The notes under the pieces are model-generated. The model saw nothing but the letters and a program-made list of their open reading frames with translations. It was not told the origin of the DNA and did no database searches. 6,672 nt of DNA from Acidimicrobiia bacterium (GTDB taxonomy: Bacteria > Actinomycetota > Acidimicrobiia > Spongiisociales > SHLN01). Positions 1-5,631 of this stretch are shown one piece after another. Numbering within the stretch: position 1 is the first letter of the stretch; the number at the start of each line of letters is the position of its first letter. Both the position numbers and the translations under genes were made by a program. Where the stretch lies: the NCBI GenBank assembly GCA_030624805.1, contig JAUXJL010000116.1:1-6672 (forward strand), given 5' to 3'.

Positions 1-330
1 CTCTACGATCGCCCCCGGCCGCCCGACGGTCTGGTTTCGACGACCGGTTCTTCCTTTCCGTCCGGCCACGCCATTGCTGGAGCGGTCACCGCGGTTGCTC
101 TCGTCATCGTCTTTCTCCCGGCCGGCCCTCACCGGCGGATCTGGGAGCTGCTGGCCGGTGGGTTTGCGTTCTTCATGGCCATGAGTCGCACTTACCTGCG
201 GGCTCATTGGCTCACCGATGTGATTGCCGGGACGTTGCTCGGCGCCGCCGCCGCAGTGGCCGTCGCCGCCATTGTCCACCTGTGGTGGCTTCGCAATCGA
301 TCGTCTCCTTCGGTGACTGCCGGTGCTTGA
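1..330 (+). CDS. PAP2-superfamily membrane phosphatase, C-terminal part (5' end outside window)
   Basis: Reading frame 1 is open from the left edge to a TGA at 328-330 and gives 109 residues. The three motifs of the PAP2 (type 2 phosphatidic acid phosphatase) family are in order: the end of motif 1 (Arg-Pro at residues 6-7), PSGH at 20-23 with the catalytic-type His23, and SR-x5-H-x3-D at 62-73 with His69 and Asp73. Hydrophobic segments lie at about 25-40, 50-62 and 74-95, with a short Arg-rich end. The family removes phosphate from lipid or isoprenoid phosphates at the membrane; the substrate here cannot be told. Only the N-terminal membrane segments are missing, cut by the window edge. Its stop overlaps the GTG start of the next gene, itself a PAP2 protein, so the two are probably co-transcribed and coupled. 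Confidence 0.88.
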   Translation, partial: LYDRPRPPDGLVSTTGSSFPSGHAIAGAVTAVALVIVFLPAGPHRRIWELLAGGFAFFMAMSRTYLRAHWLTDVIAGTLLGAAAAVAVAAIVHLWWLRNRSSPSVTAGA

Positions 331-919
331 GACCCGTGGGAGCCAGCTCGTCGGGCTGGCCAGCGGCTCGGCCGTGTTCGCTGCCAGCGCGGCCCTGGCC
401 TGGGACGACAACATCCCGGCGGCCGAGCGGACGGTGTTTGAGTGGGTAAACGGCTGGCCGGACTGGATGGCGGCCCCGCTCTGGCCGGTCATGCAGTTTG
501 GTATGGTCGTTGCCCCGTTTGTTGCCGGTGGGCTGGCCTGGTACCTCACTCGCAAACGTCAGCCGGCGCTGGCTCTCGTAACGACCGGTTTCACCATGTG
601 GATTCTCGCCAAAGTCGTGAAGGCAGTGGTCGATCGGCCGAGACCCGGCCAATTGCTCGATGAGGTCGCCTATCGGGTGGACGGCGGCCCGGATGGCCTC
701 GGCTTCGTGTCCGGGCACGCAGTCGTCGGGTTCGCGATCGCGGTAATCGCGACACCATACGTCGGGAGACGCTGGGCGGCCGTCCTGTGGGCTCTGGCAA
801 CCGGCGCGGCCACCCTACGGGTGTACGTTGGCGCCCATCTCCCCCTCGACAGCGTCGGTGGCGCCGGCCTCGGCATCGCGGCCGGAGCCACTGCCCTCCT
901 CATCGTCTGGCGGCGGTGA
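323..919 (+). CDS. PAP2-superfamily membrane phosphatase (second, complete copy)
   Basis: 198 residues from a GTG start at 323 that overlaps the upstream stop by 8 bp (GTGCTTGA); no clear Shine-Dalgarno is present, which fits translational coupling. PAP2 motif 1 is K-x6-RP at Lys100 to Arg107-Pro108. Motif 2 is VSGH (129-132), with Val instead of the usual Pro. Motif 3 is R-x5-H-x3-D at Arg166, His172 and Asp176, with Leu instead of Ser before the Arg. All residues expected to act in catalysis are present, so activity as a lipid or isoprenyl phosphatase is likely, but the substrate is unknown. About six hydrophobic segments are visible (near 8-26, 50-75, 82-99, 133-147, 151-170 and 177-196). 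Its last 105 bp are shared, on the opposite strand, with the tail of the UPF0104 gene. Confidence 0.87.
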   Translation: MLETRGSQLVGLASGSAVFAASAALAWDDNIPAAERTVFEWVNGWPDWMAAPLWPVMQFGMVVAPFVAGGLAWYLTRKRQPALALVTTGFTMWILAKVVKAVVDRPRPGQLLDEVAYRVDGGPDGLGFVSGHAVVGFAIAVIATPYVGRRWAAVLWALATGAATLRVYVGAHLPLDSVGGAGLGIAAGATALLIVWRR

Positions 920-1975
920 CCGGCGCCAGCTCGTGTTGGTCCGCCATATGACGTAGGAGATCACCCCAAGCGGAAGTGGGAGCAAGAAGGTGATCGCACG
1001 AAACACGAGGACGGCGGCGGCAATCTTGGCCTCGAACAGCGACTCGCTCACCCCGGTGTAATCGGCGGCTACCTGCAGGCCGACGGTCAGACCCAGCTCA
1101 ACGACGCCAACGCCTCCCGGGGTGATCGGTACGGCGGAGATGAGCCGGATGAATGCGAACACTGCGAGGACTTCGATCCAGGAGAGGACTGCTCCGCCCA
1201 CCCCGACATGGCGCAGGGTCACGAGCAGCACGAGGTACAGCGAAATATGGCTGACGAGCGTCGCAATCGTGAGTCGGACCCATCTCGTGCGAAGTAAGGT
1301 CAGTGCCTGCTCCCGAAACTTCACACCGGCGCTGCCCCAATCGCTCACCGGCGGCTTTCGGAGGAGAGCTCGCAGGCGGCTGACGATGCGCCCGGTGAAC
1401 CGGCCGATGCGACGTGCCAGGGATTCCTTCCATAGGAATAGGCTCCACGCCGCGATGAAACCCGCCAGCACGCCGATCCCGGCGATCGCTGCCGCGACCC
1501 GGGCGGCGGTTATCTCGCCGCTCAGTGCCAGCAGAGCGAGAGCCACCACCGGCATGCCGAGCTTGGCGAAGTTGTTCCAGACCCCCGAGACAACTGCTGC
1601 CAGTGCGAACTCGCTTTTGCCGAACCCCCAAGACCGGTACATCGCGTAGGTGACGCCAACCGCGATCGCACCCCCGCCCGGCAGGGTGTTGGCGACAGCA
1701 GTCGATGCTTGGTTGGAAACCGCTGCTTGCGGATACGTCAGTCCGGGCATGACCGCAGTGAGTACAAACCAGTACGTCACGAGGTTCCAGAGGGCAACAG
1801 CGAGGAGGGTGGCCACCTCGGCCGATGTCATGGCGGTGATCTCGGCCCACACGTCCCCGTAGTCGGCGAGCTGAGGAAACGCGAAAACGAATATTCCGAC
1901 GATGATCGTGAGTGAGATCAGGGCTTGCAGGACTCGCTTGAGGCGACTCGGACCTGTCGGGCGCTCTTCCACCAT
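815..1975 (-). CDS. UPF0104 / lysylphosphatidylglycerol-synthase-like integral membrane protein
   Basis: 386 residues, strongly hydrophobic, with about eight membrane segments (e.g. 16-34, 53-76, 123-151, 158-182, 235-254, 265-283, 286-304, 314-343). The sequence PGGVGVVE at 286-293 is the family signature PGG-x-G-x-x-E, and LPGGG at 98-102 is also typical. Relatives (UPF0104, YbhN-like, the transmembrane part of MprF) are linked to movement or modification of lipids and lipid-linked sugars; the exact role here is unknown. The cytosolic C-terminus (about 345-386) is polar, acidic and low in complexity, and is encoded opposite the end of the PAP2 gene. The ATG at 1975 has GAGG only 2 nt upstream; the GTG at 1972 has better spacing (5 nt) and may be the true start. 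It begins 22 bp after the stop of the DUF4032 remnant, so the two were probably one operon. Confidence 0.85.
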   Translation of the reverse strand: MVEERPTGPSRLKRVLQALISLTIIVGIFVFAFPQLADYGDVWAEITAMTSAEVATLLAVALWNLVTYWFVLTAVMPGLTYPQAAVSNQASTAVANTLPGGGAIAVGVTYAMYRSWGFGKSEFALAAVVSGVWNNFAKLGMPVVALALLALSGEITAARVAAAIAGIGVLAGFIAAWSLFLWKESLARRIGRFTGRIVSRLRALLRKPPVSDWGSAGVKFREQALTLLRTRWVRLTIATLVSHISLYLVLLVTLRHVGVGGAVLSWIEVLAVFAFIRLISAVPITPGGVGVVELGLTVGLQVAADYTGVSESLFEAKIAAAVLVFRAITFLLPLPLGVISYVIWRTNTSWRRSPPPDDEEGSGSGRDAEAGATDAVEGEMGANVHP

Positions 1976-1997
1976 AACCTCACGCTATCAGGACGCC

Positions 1998-2352
1998 CTA
2001 GGCGGCCAGGTCATAGCCCGGCTGTCCGTTTTCGATCCAATCCTCAAACGCGGAGTCGTTGCCTACATCGTGACCGGCGCTTCGCGACACTACGAACCGG
2101 TGGTGGAGGAAATCGCAGTAGGCCTGCACCGGGTCGTCGACGTTTGGAGGCCGCCGGCGGATCCGGCCGAACAGTGCCTCGAACACGCTGACTCGCCACC
2201 GGACCGCTCCCACCGCCTTCCCGGATGCCGTTGTCTCGATGTCCTGCTGGGCGAGGTAGTACTGGAGATCTCCGAGGATATCGCGGGCTTGTTGTTCCGG
2301 TGCCCATATTTCCCGTCAACTCGCGTAGCTGATTGCGGTGCGGCTCGGACTC
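1998..2352 (-). pseudogene. DUF4032-family protein, truncated and frameshifted C-terminal remnant
   Basis: On the minus strand the frame from 2315 to the TAG at 1998-2000 encodes about 105 residues that read like the second half of a DUF4032 domain. It has an EQQARDILGDL stretch, then a Tyr-Cys-x-Phe-Leu-x-His-Arg-x-x-x-Ser-x-x-Ala-Gly-x-Asp-Val-Gly block (my recollection of the family block is LEHRWxLSExAGRDVG). No ATG, GTG or TTG precedes residue 35 of this frame (GTG at 2213); a TGA closes it at 2316-2318. The neighbouring frame supplies the expected preceding residues PHRNQLRELTG (from 2352) and ends at a TGA at 2353-2355. One added base in the GGGAAA run at 2310-2315 would join the two frames. 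Family members usually have a long N-terminal part, which is absent. I infer a decayed gene; a sequencing error could explain the frameshift but not the missing N-terminus. The GTG at 2213 could give only a 71-residue product. Confidence 0.6.
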
Positions 2353-2396
2353 TCAGGACGGGGTGATCACGGCGACGATGCTATGGCACTTCGCAG

Positions 2397-2729
2397 TTGG
2401 CCGAGCCCAGCCATTCTTGGGGCGGTAGCCTGCCGCCTGTGGATGTCCCCGAACGTATCGAGGTCGACGATGGCATCGCCCTCGTCCTCACGTGGTCGGA
2501 CGGTGGCTTGACGACGGTGCCGGCCGCCGAGTTACGAGCCGCCTGTGAATGCGCCACCTGTCTATCCCTCGGGAGCGCCTCCGGCCACGTCGCTGATCCT
2601 GCTGCCGTGCGCATTCTCGATGCAACTCTCGTCGGAGCCTATGCCATCAACTTCACATTCGCCCCCGACCATCACAGCACCGGTATATATCCATTCGATC
2701 GACTCCGCGCCCTCGGGAAGGCCCAATAA
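2397..2729 (+). CDS. DUF971 domain protein (GBBH-like N-terminal domain), putative zinc/metal-binding
   Basis: 110 residues if started at TTG 2397. The DUF971 pattern is clear: LTWSDG (31-36), LRAACECATC (46-55), then VGAYAINFTF (79-88) and a PDHHSTGIY block (90-98) where the family has DGHxTGIY. Cys50, Cys52, Cys55 and His93 correspond to the three-Cys-one-His zinc site known in the N-terminal domain of gamma-butyrobetaine hydroxylase. Stand-alone DUF971 proteins often sit near Mrp/ApbC iron-sulfur carriers; none is in view here. The start is uncertain: neither TTG 2397 nor the in-frame GTG 2439 has a Shine-Dalgarno. GTG 2439 fits the domain boundary better and would give 96 residues. The stop overlaps the next start (TAATG), so the two genes are probably translated together. 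Confidence 0.8.
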   Translation: MAEPSHSWGGSLPPVDVPERIEVDDGIALVLTWSDGGLTTVPAAELRAACECATCLSLGSASGHVADPAAVRILDATLVGAYAINFTFAPDHHSTGIYPFDRLRALGKAQ

Positions 2730-3367
2730 TGGATATTGGTGTCGAGCTGGTGGAGGCATACCTCCGGCTGAACGGGTACTTCACAATCTCTGAGTTCGAG
2801 GTGCTGCGAGAGGTCACTCCCGGGAGTTATCAGACAGTCACCGATGTCGACATGATTGCAGTCCGCTTTCCGGGCCACATTTACATCGCCGACTCCCACA
2901 CCAAAGGCGAATCGCCTTCCCTGTTGGTGGAGGATCCGATCCTCGACCTCGAACCGGATACGGTCGATGTCATCATCGGCGAAGTCAAACAAGGCGAGGC
3001 AGTGTTCAACGCAGGGATGACAAATCACCACACCCTCCATACCGTTTTGCAGCGGGTGGCGTGGCTCTACGAAGACGACGTCCACAAGGTGGCCCGTGAC
3101 CTGGAAGAGCACCTGGTCTGTTATCAGGCGGAACCACCAGACCGCAAGGTTCGGACTCGCCTCGTGGCATTCGGGCGAAGCCCGGTGAACAATCTGCACA
3201 CAATCAGTCTCACGCACGTCTTCGAGAAGATGATCGGCCAATTCGAGGAGCACGGTGAGGCATTACGTGCCGCCCAATTCAAGAACCCGGCGGCCGCCCT
3301 CATACGGCTTCTCGTAAAGACGGGGTTTGACGTCAGGAAGGGTGAAAAGCCGAGCGGGGACTCCTAG
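2729..3367 (+). CDS. Hypothetical protein with PD-(D/E)XK nuclease-like motif layout
   Basis: 212 residues, soluble, with no membrane segment. I do not recognise a named family. The layout resembles the PD-(D/E)XK fold: an N-terminal helix with Glu6 and Glu10 and a G-Y-F turn (residues 1-19), a strand containing TDVDMIAV with Asp39 and Asp41, then a strand VDVIIGEVKQG giving Glu85-Val-Lys87 as the E-x-K pair. An insertion of about 40 residues separates the Asp from the E-x-K, longer than in small resolvases. His99, His100 and His104 follow soon after the E-x-K. The C-terminal half is helical and charged. The ATG shares one base with the DUF971 stop and has GGGAAGG 7 nt upstream, a good ribosome site. 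The stop lies in a CTAG that it shares with the stop of the convergent PPC gene. Nuclease activity is an inference; the fold could also serve a non-catalytic DNA- or RNA-binding role. Confidence 0.75.
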   Translation: MDIGVELVEAYLRLNGYFTISEFEVLREVTPGSYQTVTDVDMIAVRFPGHIYIADSHTKGESPSLLVEDPILDLEPDTVDVIIGEVKQGEAVFNAGMTNHHTLHTVLQRVAWLYEDDVHKVARDLEEHLVCYQAEPPDRKVRTRLVAFGRSPVNNLHTISLTHVFEKMIGQFEEHGEALRAAQFKNPAAALIRLLVKTGFDVRKGEKPSGDS

Positions 3368-3798
3368 GTCCGCTCTCCGCACAGAGACAGCCCGGTTTCG
3401 TGGTCGGGGAGCCGAACTGGTGGATACCCGTCGAACTCCTCGATCTTCACCTCGAGCGCCCAAACCTCACAGCCATGGTTGACGCGCCCACCGAACGCCC
3501 GGCCGCCCGAATCGCCGAACACCGCGTGTGTACGAATGAAGGGTTGCCCGTCCAGTAACGACACGTTGCCTACTCCGGACAGAACCTCGAGGTGGTGGTG
3601 GATGTGAAAGTCGCAAAACGCACCCTCGTTCTGGTCGTAATAACGGAGTGAGGCGCTCTTGACCGCACCCAGATATGACAGCCCCGCGGTCTCGATGTTG
3701 TTATCCGTGACAAACTCCTCGAGGTGGCCGAGGAGATCGGCACCCGTCGGAAGACGCAGAAGGTGAATCGCGCCCGGCCGGTATGTGAAGTGAATCAT
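3364..3798 (-). CDS. PPC/PCC (DUF296) domain protein
   Basis: 144 residues made of a single PPC/DUF296 domain. Visible traits are the N-terminal RPGAIHLLRLPTGADLLGHLEEF segment, a strand with FHIHHHLEVLSGVGNVSL (64-81), THAVFGD (90-96), the loop AFGGRVNHGCEVWALEVKIEEF (101-122), and Glu116 in the position of the conserved Glu. The family's usual GGHL appears here as GGRV (103-106), so a commonly conserved His is replaced by Arg. Plant AT-hook proteins use this domain for protein contact; bacterial stand-alone versions form trimers and have no settled function. The start ATG overlaps the BtpA stop (ATGA) and has GAAGG 7 nt upstream. It is the last gene of the three-gene operon and meets the plus-strand nuclease-like gene at a shared CTAG. 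Confidence 0.82.
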   Translation of the reverse strand: MIHFTYRPGAIHLLRLPTGADLLGHLEEFVTDNNIETAGLSYLGAVKSASLRYYDQNEGAFCDFHIHHHLEVLSGVGNVSLLDGQPFIRTHAVFGDSGGRAFGGRVNHGCEVWALEVKIEEFDGYPPVRLPDHETGLSLCGERT

Positions 3799-4559
3799 CG
3801 AGCGGCCTTCACAAACGAGGCCGCACGAGCCGGATCGACTGGGTTGGTGGTGACTCCATCGATCTTGACGGCCGTACCAACGATGGCGCCGTCGGCTACA
3901 TCGAGGAGTCGGCCGACGTTTGACTCGGTGGCGCCCGACCCGATGAGTACCGGCTTGCCGGCGGCCGCGGTCGCTGCCCGCCGAAGCATGTCCCGGTCAG
4001 GCTCTGAGCCCGTCGCCTCTCCGCTCACAATGATGGCGTCGGCTAACCCACGCTCCACGGTGTCGGCCGTGGCCGCTTCGATGGTCATGCCGGGAGGCGG
4101 TACCGCATGTTTGACCATGACGTCGGCATAGATCTCGGTTGCTAGGCCGAGCGCGCTTCGGGCCCGCATTACTTCCGCAGCTTGTCCGGTGATTGCTCCC
4201 TGGTCGGTCATCATGGTGCCTGAGAGCACGTTGACACGTATGAACTCGGCGCCCGTGGCCGCCGCAACAGCCAGGGCAGAAAGGGCGTCATTGCGCAGGA
4301 CATTCACACCGACTGGGATGTCTACCCCTTCACCAACGGCGGCTACGGCTCGGGTAATGGCCGCAACGGTGGCGGCCGGCACCCGACCTGCGAAGAAGGG
4401 CGCATCGCCGAAGTTCTCCACGATGAGCTTGTCGAATCCGGCATCGGCCAAGACCCGCGCATCAGATGAGGCGGCTTCGAGGCCGGCCGCCAGGTCTCCA
4501 TTAAACCCAGGAGAACCCGGCAGGGCCAACAGATGGATAACGCCGATGAGTTTGCTCAT
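3795..4559 (-). CDS. BtpA/SgcQ family TIM-barrel protein
   Basis: 254 residues, normal for the family. Diagnostic stretches run the whole length: GVIHLLALPGSPG (6-18), KLIVENFGDAPF (44-55), PVGVNVLRNDALSAL (82-96), GAEFIRVNVLSG (103-114) with TDQG (118-121), MVKHAVPPPG (148-157), DAIIVSGEATG (174-184), PVLIGSGATESNV (203-215), DGAIVGTAVKIDG (223-235) and NPVD (239-242). BtpA was named for its effect on photosystem I stability in cyanobacteria, and SgcQ is the E. coli sugar-cluster relative; the enzymatic reaction is not established. The phosphate-binding-type GSG loop suggests a phosphorylated ligand, which is inference. It overlaps both neighbours by ATGA (4556-4559 and 3795-3798), so translation is coupled. 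No photosynthesis gene is nearby. Confidence 0.9.
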   Translation of the reverse strand: MSKLIGVIHLLALPGSPGFNGDLAAGLEAASSDARVLADAGFDKLIVENFGDAPFFAGRVPAATVAAITRAVAAVGEGVDIPVGVNVLRNDALSALAVAAATGAEFIRVNVLSGTMMTDQGAITGQAAEVMRARSALGLATEIYADVMVKHAVPPPGMTIEAATADTVERGLADAIIVSGEATGSEPDRDMLRRAATAAAGKPVLIGSGATESNVGRLLDVADGAIVGTAVKIDGVTTNPVDPARAASFVKAAR

Positions 4560-5296
4560 AGATACGCTTTGGCCACCCGGAGGGCGAGCTCGGCAATCTC
4601 CCCCGACGCTTCGAGGGCGGTATCACTCGAATCGACCCGGCGAACGACCACGCGGCACCATTCGCCGGCCTCGCCACTCACCACCTGTTGGGCGTCGTCG
4701 GGCCCGAAGATCCATTTTTGGTACTCCGGGGCCCGCAGTTCGACCCGAATCGGGGCTGGGTATTCCTCACCGGCGGCTTCGAAGGCGTGCGGAAGCGATG
4801 CCCAGCCCAGAAACGCAACGTGGCGGAGACGCGTGGTGTCCTCAGGGACCGACCCCACCGCGGCATGGATGTCCAGCCCGTGCGCCCACGTTTCCATGAG
4901 CCGGGCGGTGCCGAAGCTCTTGGCGGACATGTCTGTGCCAAGCCACGGAAGTCGCTCCCTGCCGGTCATCCGCGACAGAGCATCGACTACGTCAGCCCTG
5001 CTATGACGCCACCACTCGATGACCTGGGCGGGTCGCATTTCGCGGCCTCGTTGGACTCCGACATCGGTGAAGCTGTCGATGGAATCATGCTCGGCCATGA
5101 CAGCGGCCACCGCCTTCTTACCTTCATCGATGGCCCGAAACGCAAGTTCCTCGGTGCTTGCCAGGTGGCTGACCTGGTCGCGGATGTCCCATCCCGCCGC
5201 CGGGGTAGCAGTCGACCACTTTCGATAGTCGATACTCTGCAGGAACTGATCAAGCCCCTGTTGCTCGGCGACAAGATCTGCCAGGATTTCGCGCAT
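4556..5296 (-). CDS. TIGR03084 family protein, DinB-like / mycothiol-dependent isomerase-like metalloprotein
   Basis: 246 residues. The N-terminal half is a four-helix DinB-like bundle: W36-D37-I-R-D-Q-V-S-H44 at the end of helix 2 and M134-E135-T-W-A-H139-G-L-D142-I-H144 in a later helix. His44, Glu135 and His139 match in order and spacing the metal triad (His, Glu, His) known in mycothiol-dependent maleylpyruvate isomerase. The C-terminal part (about 180-246) is an alpha/beta domain with a VELRAPEYQKWIFGPDD strand-loop and GEWCRVVVRR, typical of actinobacterial TIGR03084 proteins. A role as a thiol-dependent transferase or isomerase is likely; the substrate is unknown. The ATG at 5296 is the first start after a TAG at 5309-5311; the Shine-Dalgarno is weak. 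It is the first gene of the operon, with its TGA inside the BtpA start. Confidence 0.85.
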   Translation of the reverse strand: MREILADLVAEQQGLDQFLQSIDYRKWSTATPAAGWDIRDQVSHLASTEELAFRAIDEGKKAVAAVMAEHDSIDSFTDVGVQRGREMRPAQVIEWWRHSRADVVDALSRMTGRERLPWLGTDMSAKSFGTARLMETWAHGLDIHAAVGSVPEDTTRLRHVAFLGWASLPHAFEAAGEEYPAPIRVELRAPEYQKWIFGPDDAQQVVSGEAGEWCRVVVRRVDSSDTALEASGEIAELALRVAKAYL

Positions 5297-5369
5297 TTCG
5301 CAGCCAATCTAGCCTTGTAGCCTTTCGGATTTCTCGGCCGCGCTTTCAATGCCGTTACATCACAGGCCG

Positions 5370-5393
5370 AAAAAGGATGGGCTGTGCCCATCT
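5370..5393 (-). terminator. Intrinsic transcription terminator
   Basis: On the minus strand a perfect 7-bp stem GATGGGC/GCCCATC (5386-5392 with 5376-5382) with a 3-nt ACA loop is followed by C and five T (complement of 5370-5374). On the plus strand no T-run follows, so it is directional. It would end transcripts coming from the LOG gene or from a small RNA in 5394-5640. It could also act as an attenuator, since it sits about 75 nt ahead of the TIGR03084 start. Confidence 0.7.
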
Positions 5394-5434
5394 TGGCAGT
5401 TGCGTCGCAACTGCTTAGCTGCCCGGAGGGCAGC
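5376..5434. repeat. Three perfect 7-3-7 hairpins at exact 21-nt spacing
   Basis: Stem-loops lie at 5376-5392 (GATGGGC tgt GCCCATC), 5397-5413 (CAGTTGC gtc GCAACTG) and 5418-5434 (GCTGCCC gga GGGCAGC). Each is 17 nt with a 7-bp perfect stem and 3-nt loop, separated by 4-nt spacers TTGG and CTTA, so start-to-start distance is 21 nt both times. The stem sequences differ. The first is also the terminator stem for the minus strand. Confidence 0.75.
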
Positions 5435-5471
5435 CGAGTGCTGCCGCCCGAGGGCCACGAAATCGCGGGCC

Positions 5472-5530
5472 GGCGCCGCTGGCGCCAGGCCCAGGGAAAC
5501 CACATCCCGGAAACCAGGAAGGCGTGGTTT
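5472..5530. repeat. Structured tandem element, copy A
   Basis: Hairpin I is GGCGCC gct GGCGCC (5472-5486), extended by GGGCC 5467-5471 pairing with GGCCC 5488-5492 around one bulged A. A linker AGGCCCAGGGAAA follows, then hairpin II, AAACCAC (5497-5503) with GTGGTTT (5524-5530) around 20 nt. GGCCC can instead pair with GGGCC at 5533-5537, an alternative fold. Layout and linker match copy B, 89 nt further on. Confidence 0.6.
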
Positions 5531-5548
5531 GGGGGCCTCGCTGCGGGA

Positions 5549-5624
5549 GGTTGACGGTTGGGCGTTCCCAACGCCAGGCCCCGGGAAAACCCACTGACGG
5601 TCAACCAGCGACGTTGGTGGGAAC
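5549..5624. repeat. Structured tandem element, copy B
   Basis: Hairpin I is GGCGTT ccc AACGCC (5561-5575), the same 6-3-6 geometry as copy A with two compensated base pairs. The linker is AGGCCCCGGGAAAA, then hairpin II, CCCAC (5590-5594) with GTGGG (5617-5621) around 22 nt; AACCAG inside this loop is shared with copy A. Two other pairings are possible: GTTGGG 5557-5562 with CCCAAC 5567-5572, which excludes hairpin I, and GGTTGAC 5549-5555 with GTCAACC 5600-5606. Confidence 0.6.
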
Positions 5625-5631
5625 CGATGCT

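Noticed and set aside
1122..1649. Plus-strand open frame of 175 codons
   Set aside because: Antisense to the UPF0104 gene; Arg/Thr/Ala-rich translation without any recognisable motif.
1902..2366. Plus-strand open frame of 154 codons
   Set aside because: Covers the UPF0104 start and the DUF4032 remnant on the other strand; the minus-strand translation is the one with family resemblance.
2319..2400. Promoter for the DUF971 gene
   Set aside because: TATGGC near 2383 could be a -10-like box, but no -35 at a proper distance is visible, so it is not listed as a feature.
2672..3253. Minus-strand open frame of 193 codons
   Set aside because: Opposite the 212-residue gene, which has coupling to DUF971, a good ribosome site and coherent motifs; this product looks like a shadow.
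4189..4899. Plus-strand open frame of 236 codons
   Set aside because: It lies opposite the BtpA and TIGR03084 genes, both with clear family motifs; its product is Ala/Arg/Pro/Ser-rich and without domains, as expected for the antisense frame of GC-rich genes.
5376..5434. CRISPR-like array because of even spacing
   Set aside because: The units are evenly spaced but differ in sequence, are 17 nt with 4-nt spacers, and no cas gene is near.
4987..5604. Minus-strand frame of 205 codons crossing the hairpin region
   Set aside because: Half of it overlaps the TIGR03084 gene in another frame; the rest translates stem-loops into Pro/Arg/Ser-rich sequence. Possibly spurious protein predictions derive from such repeats.
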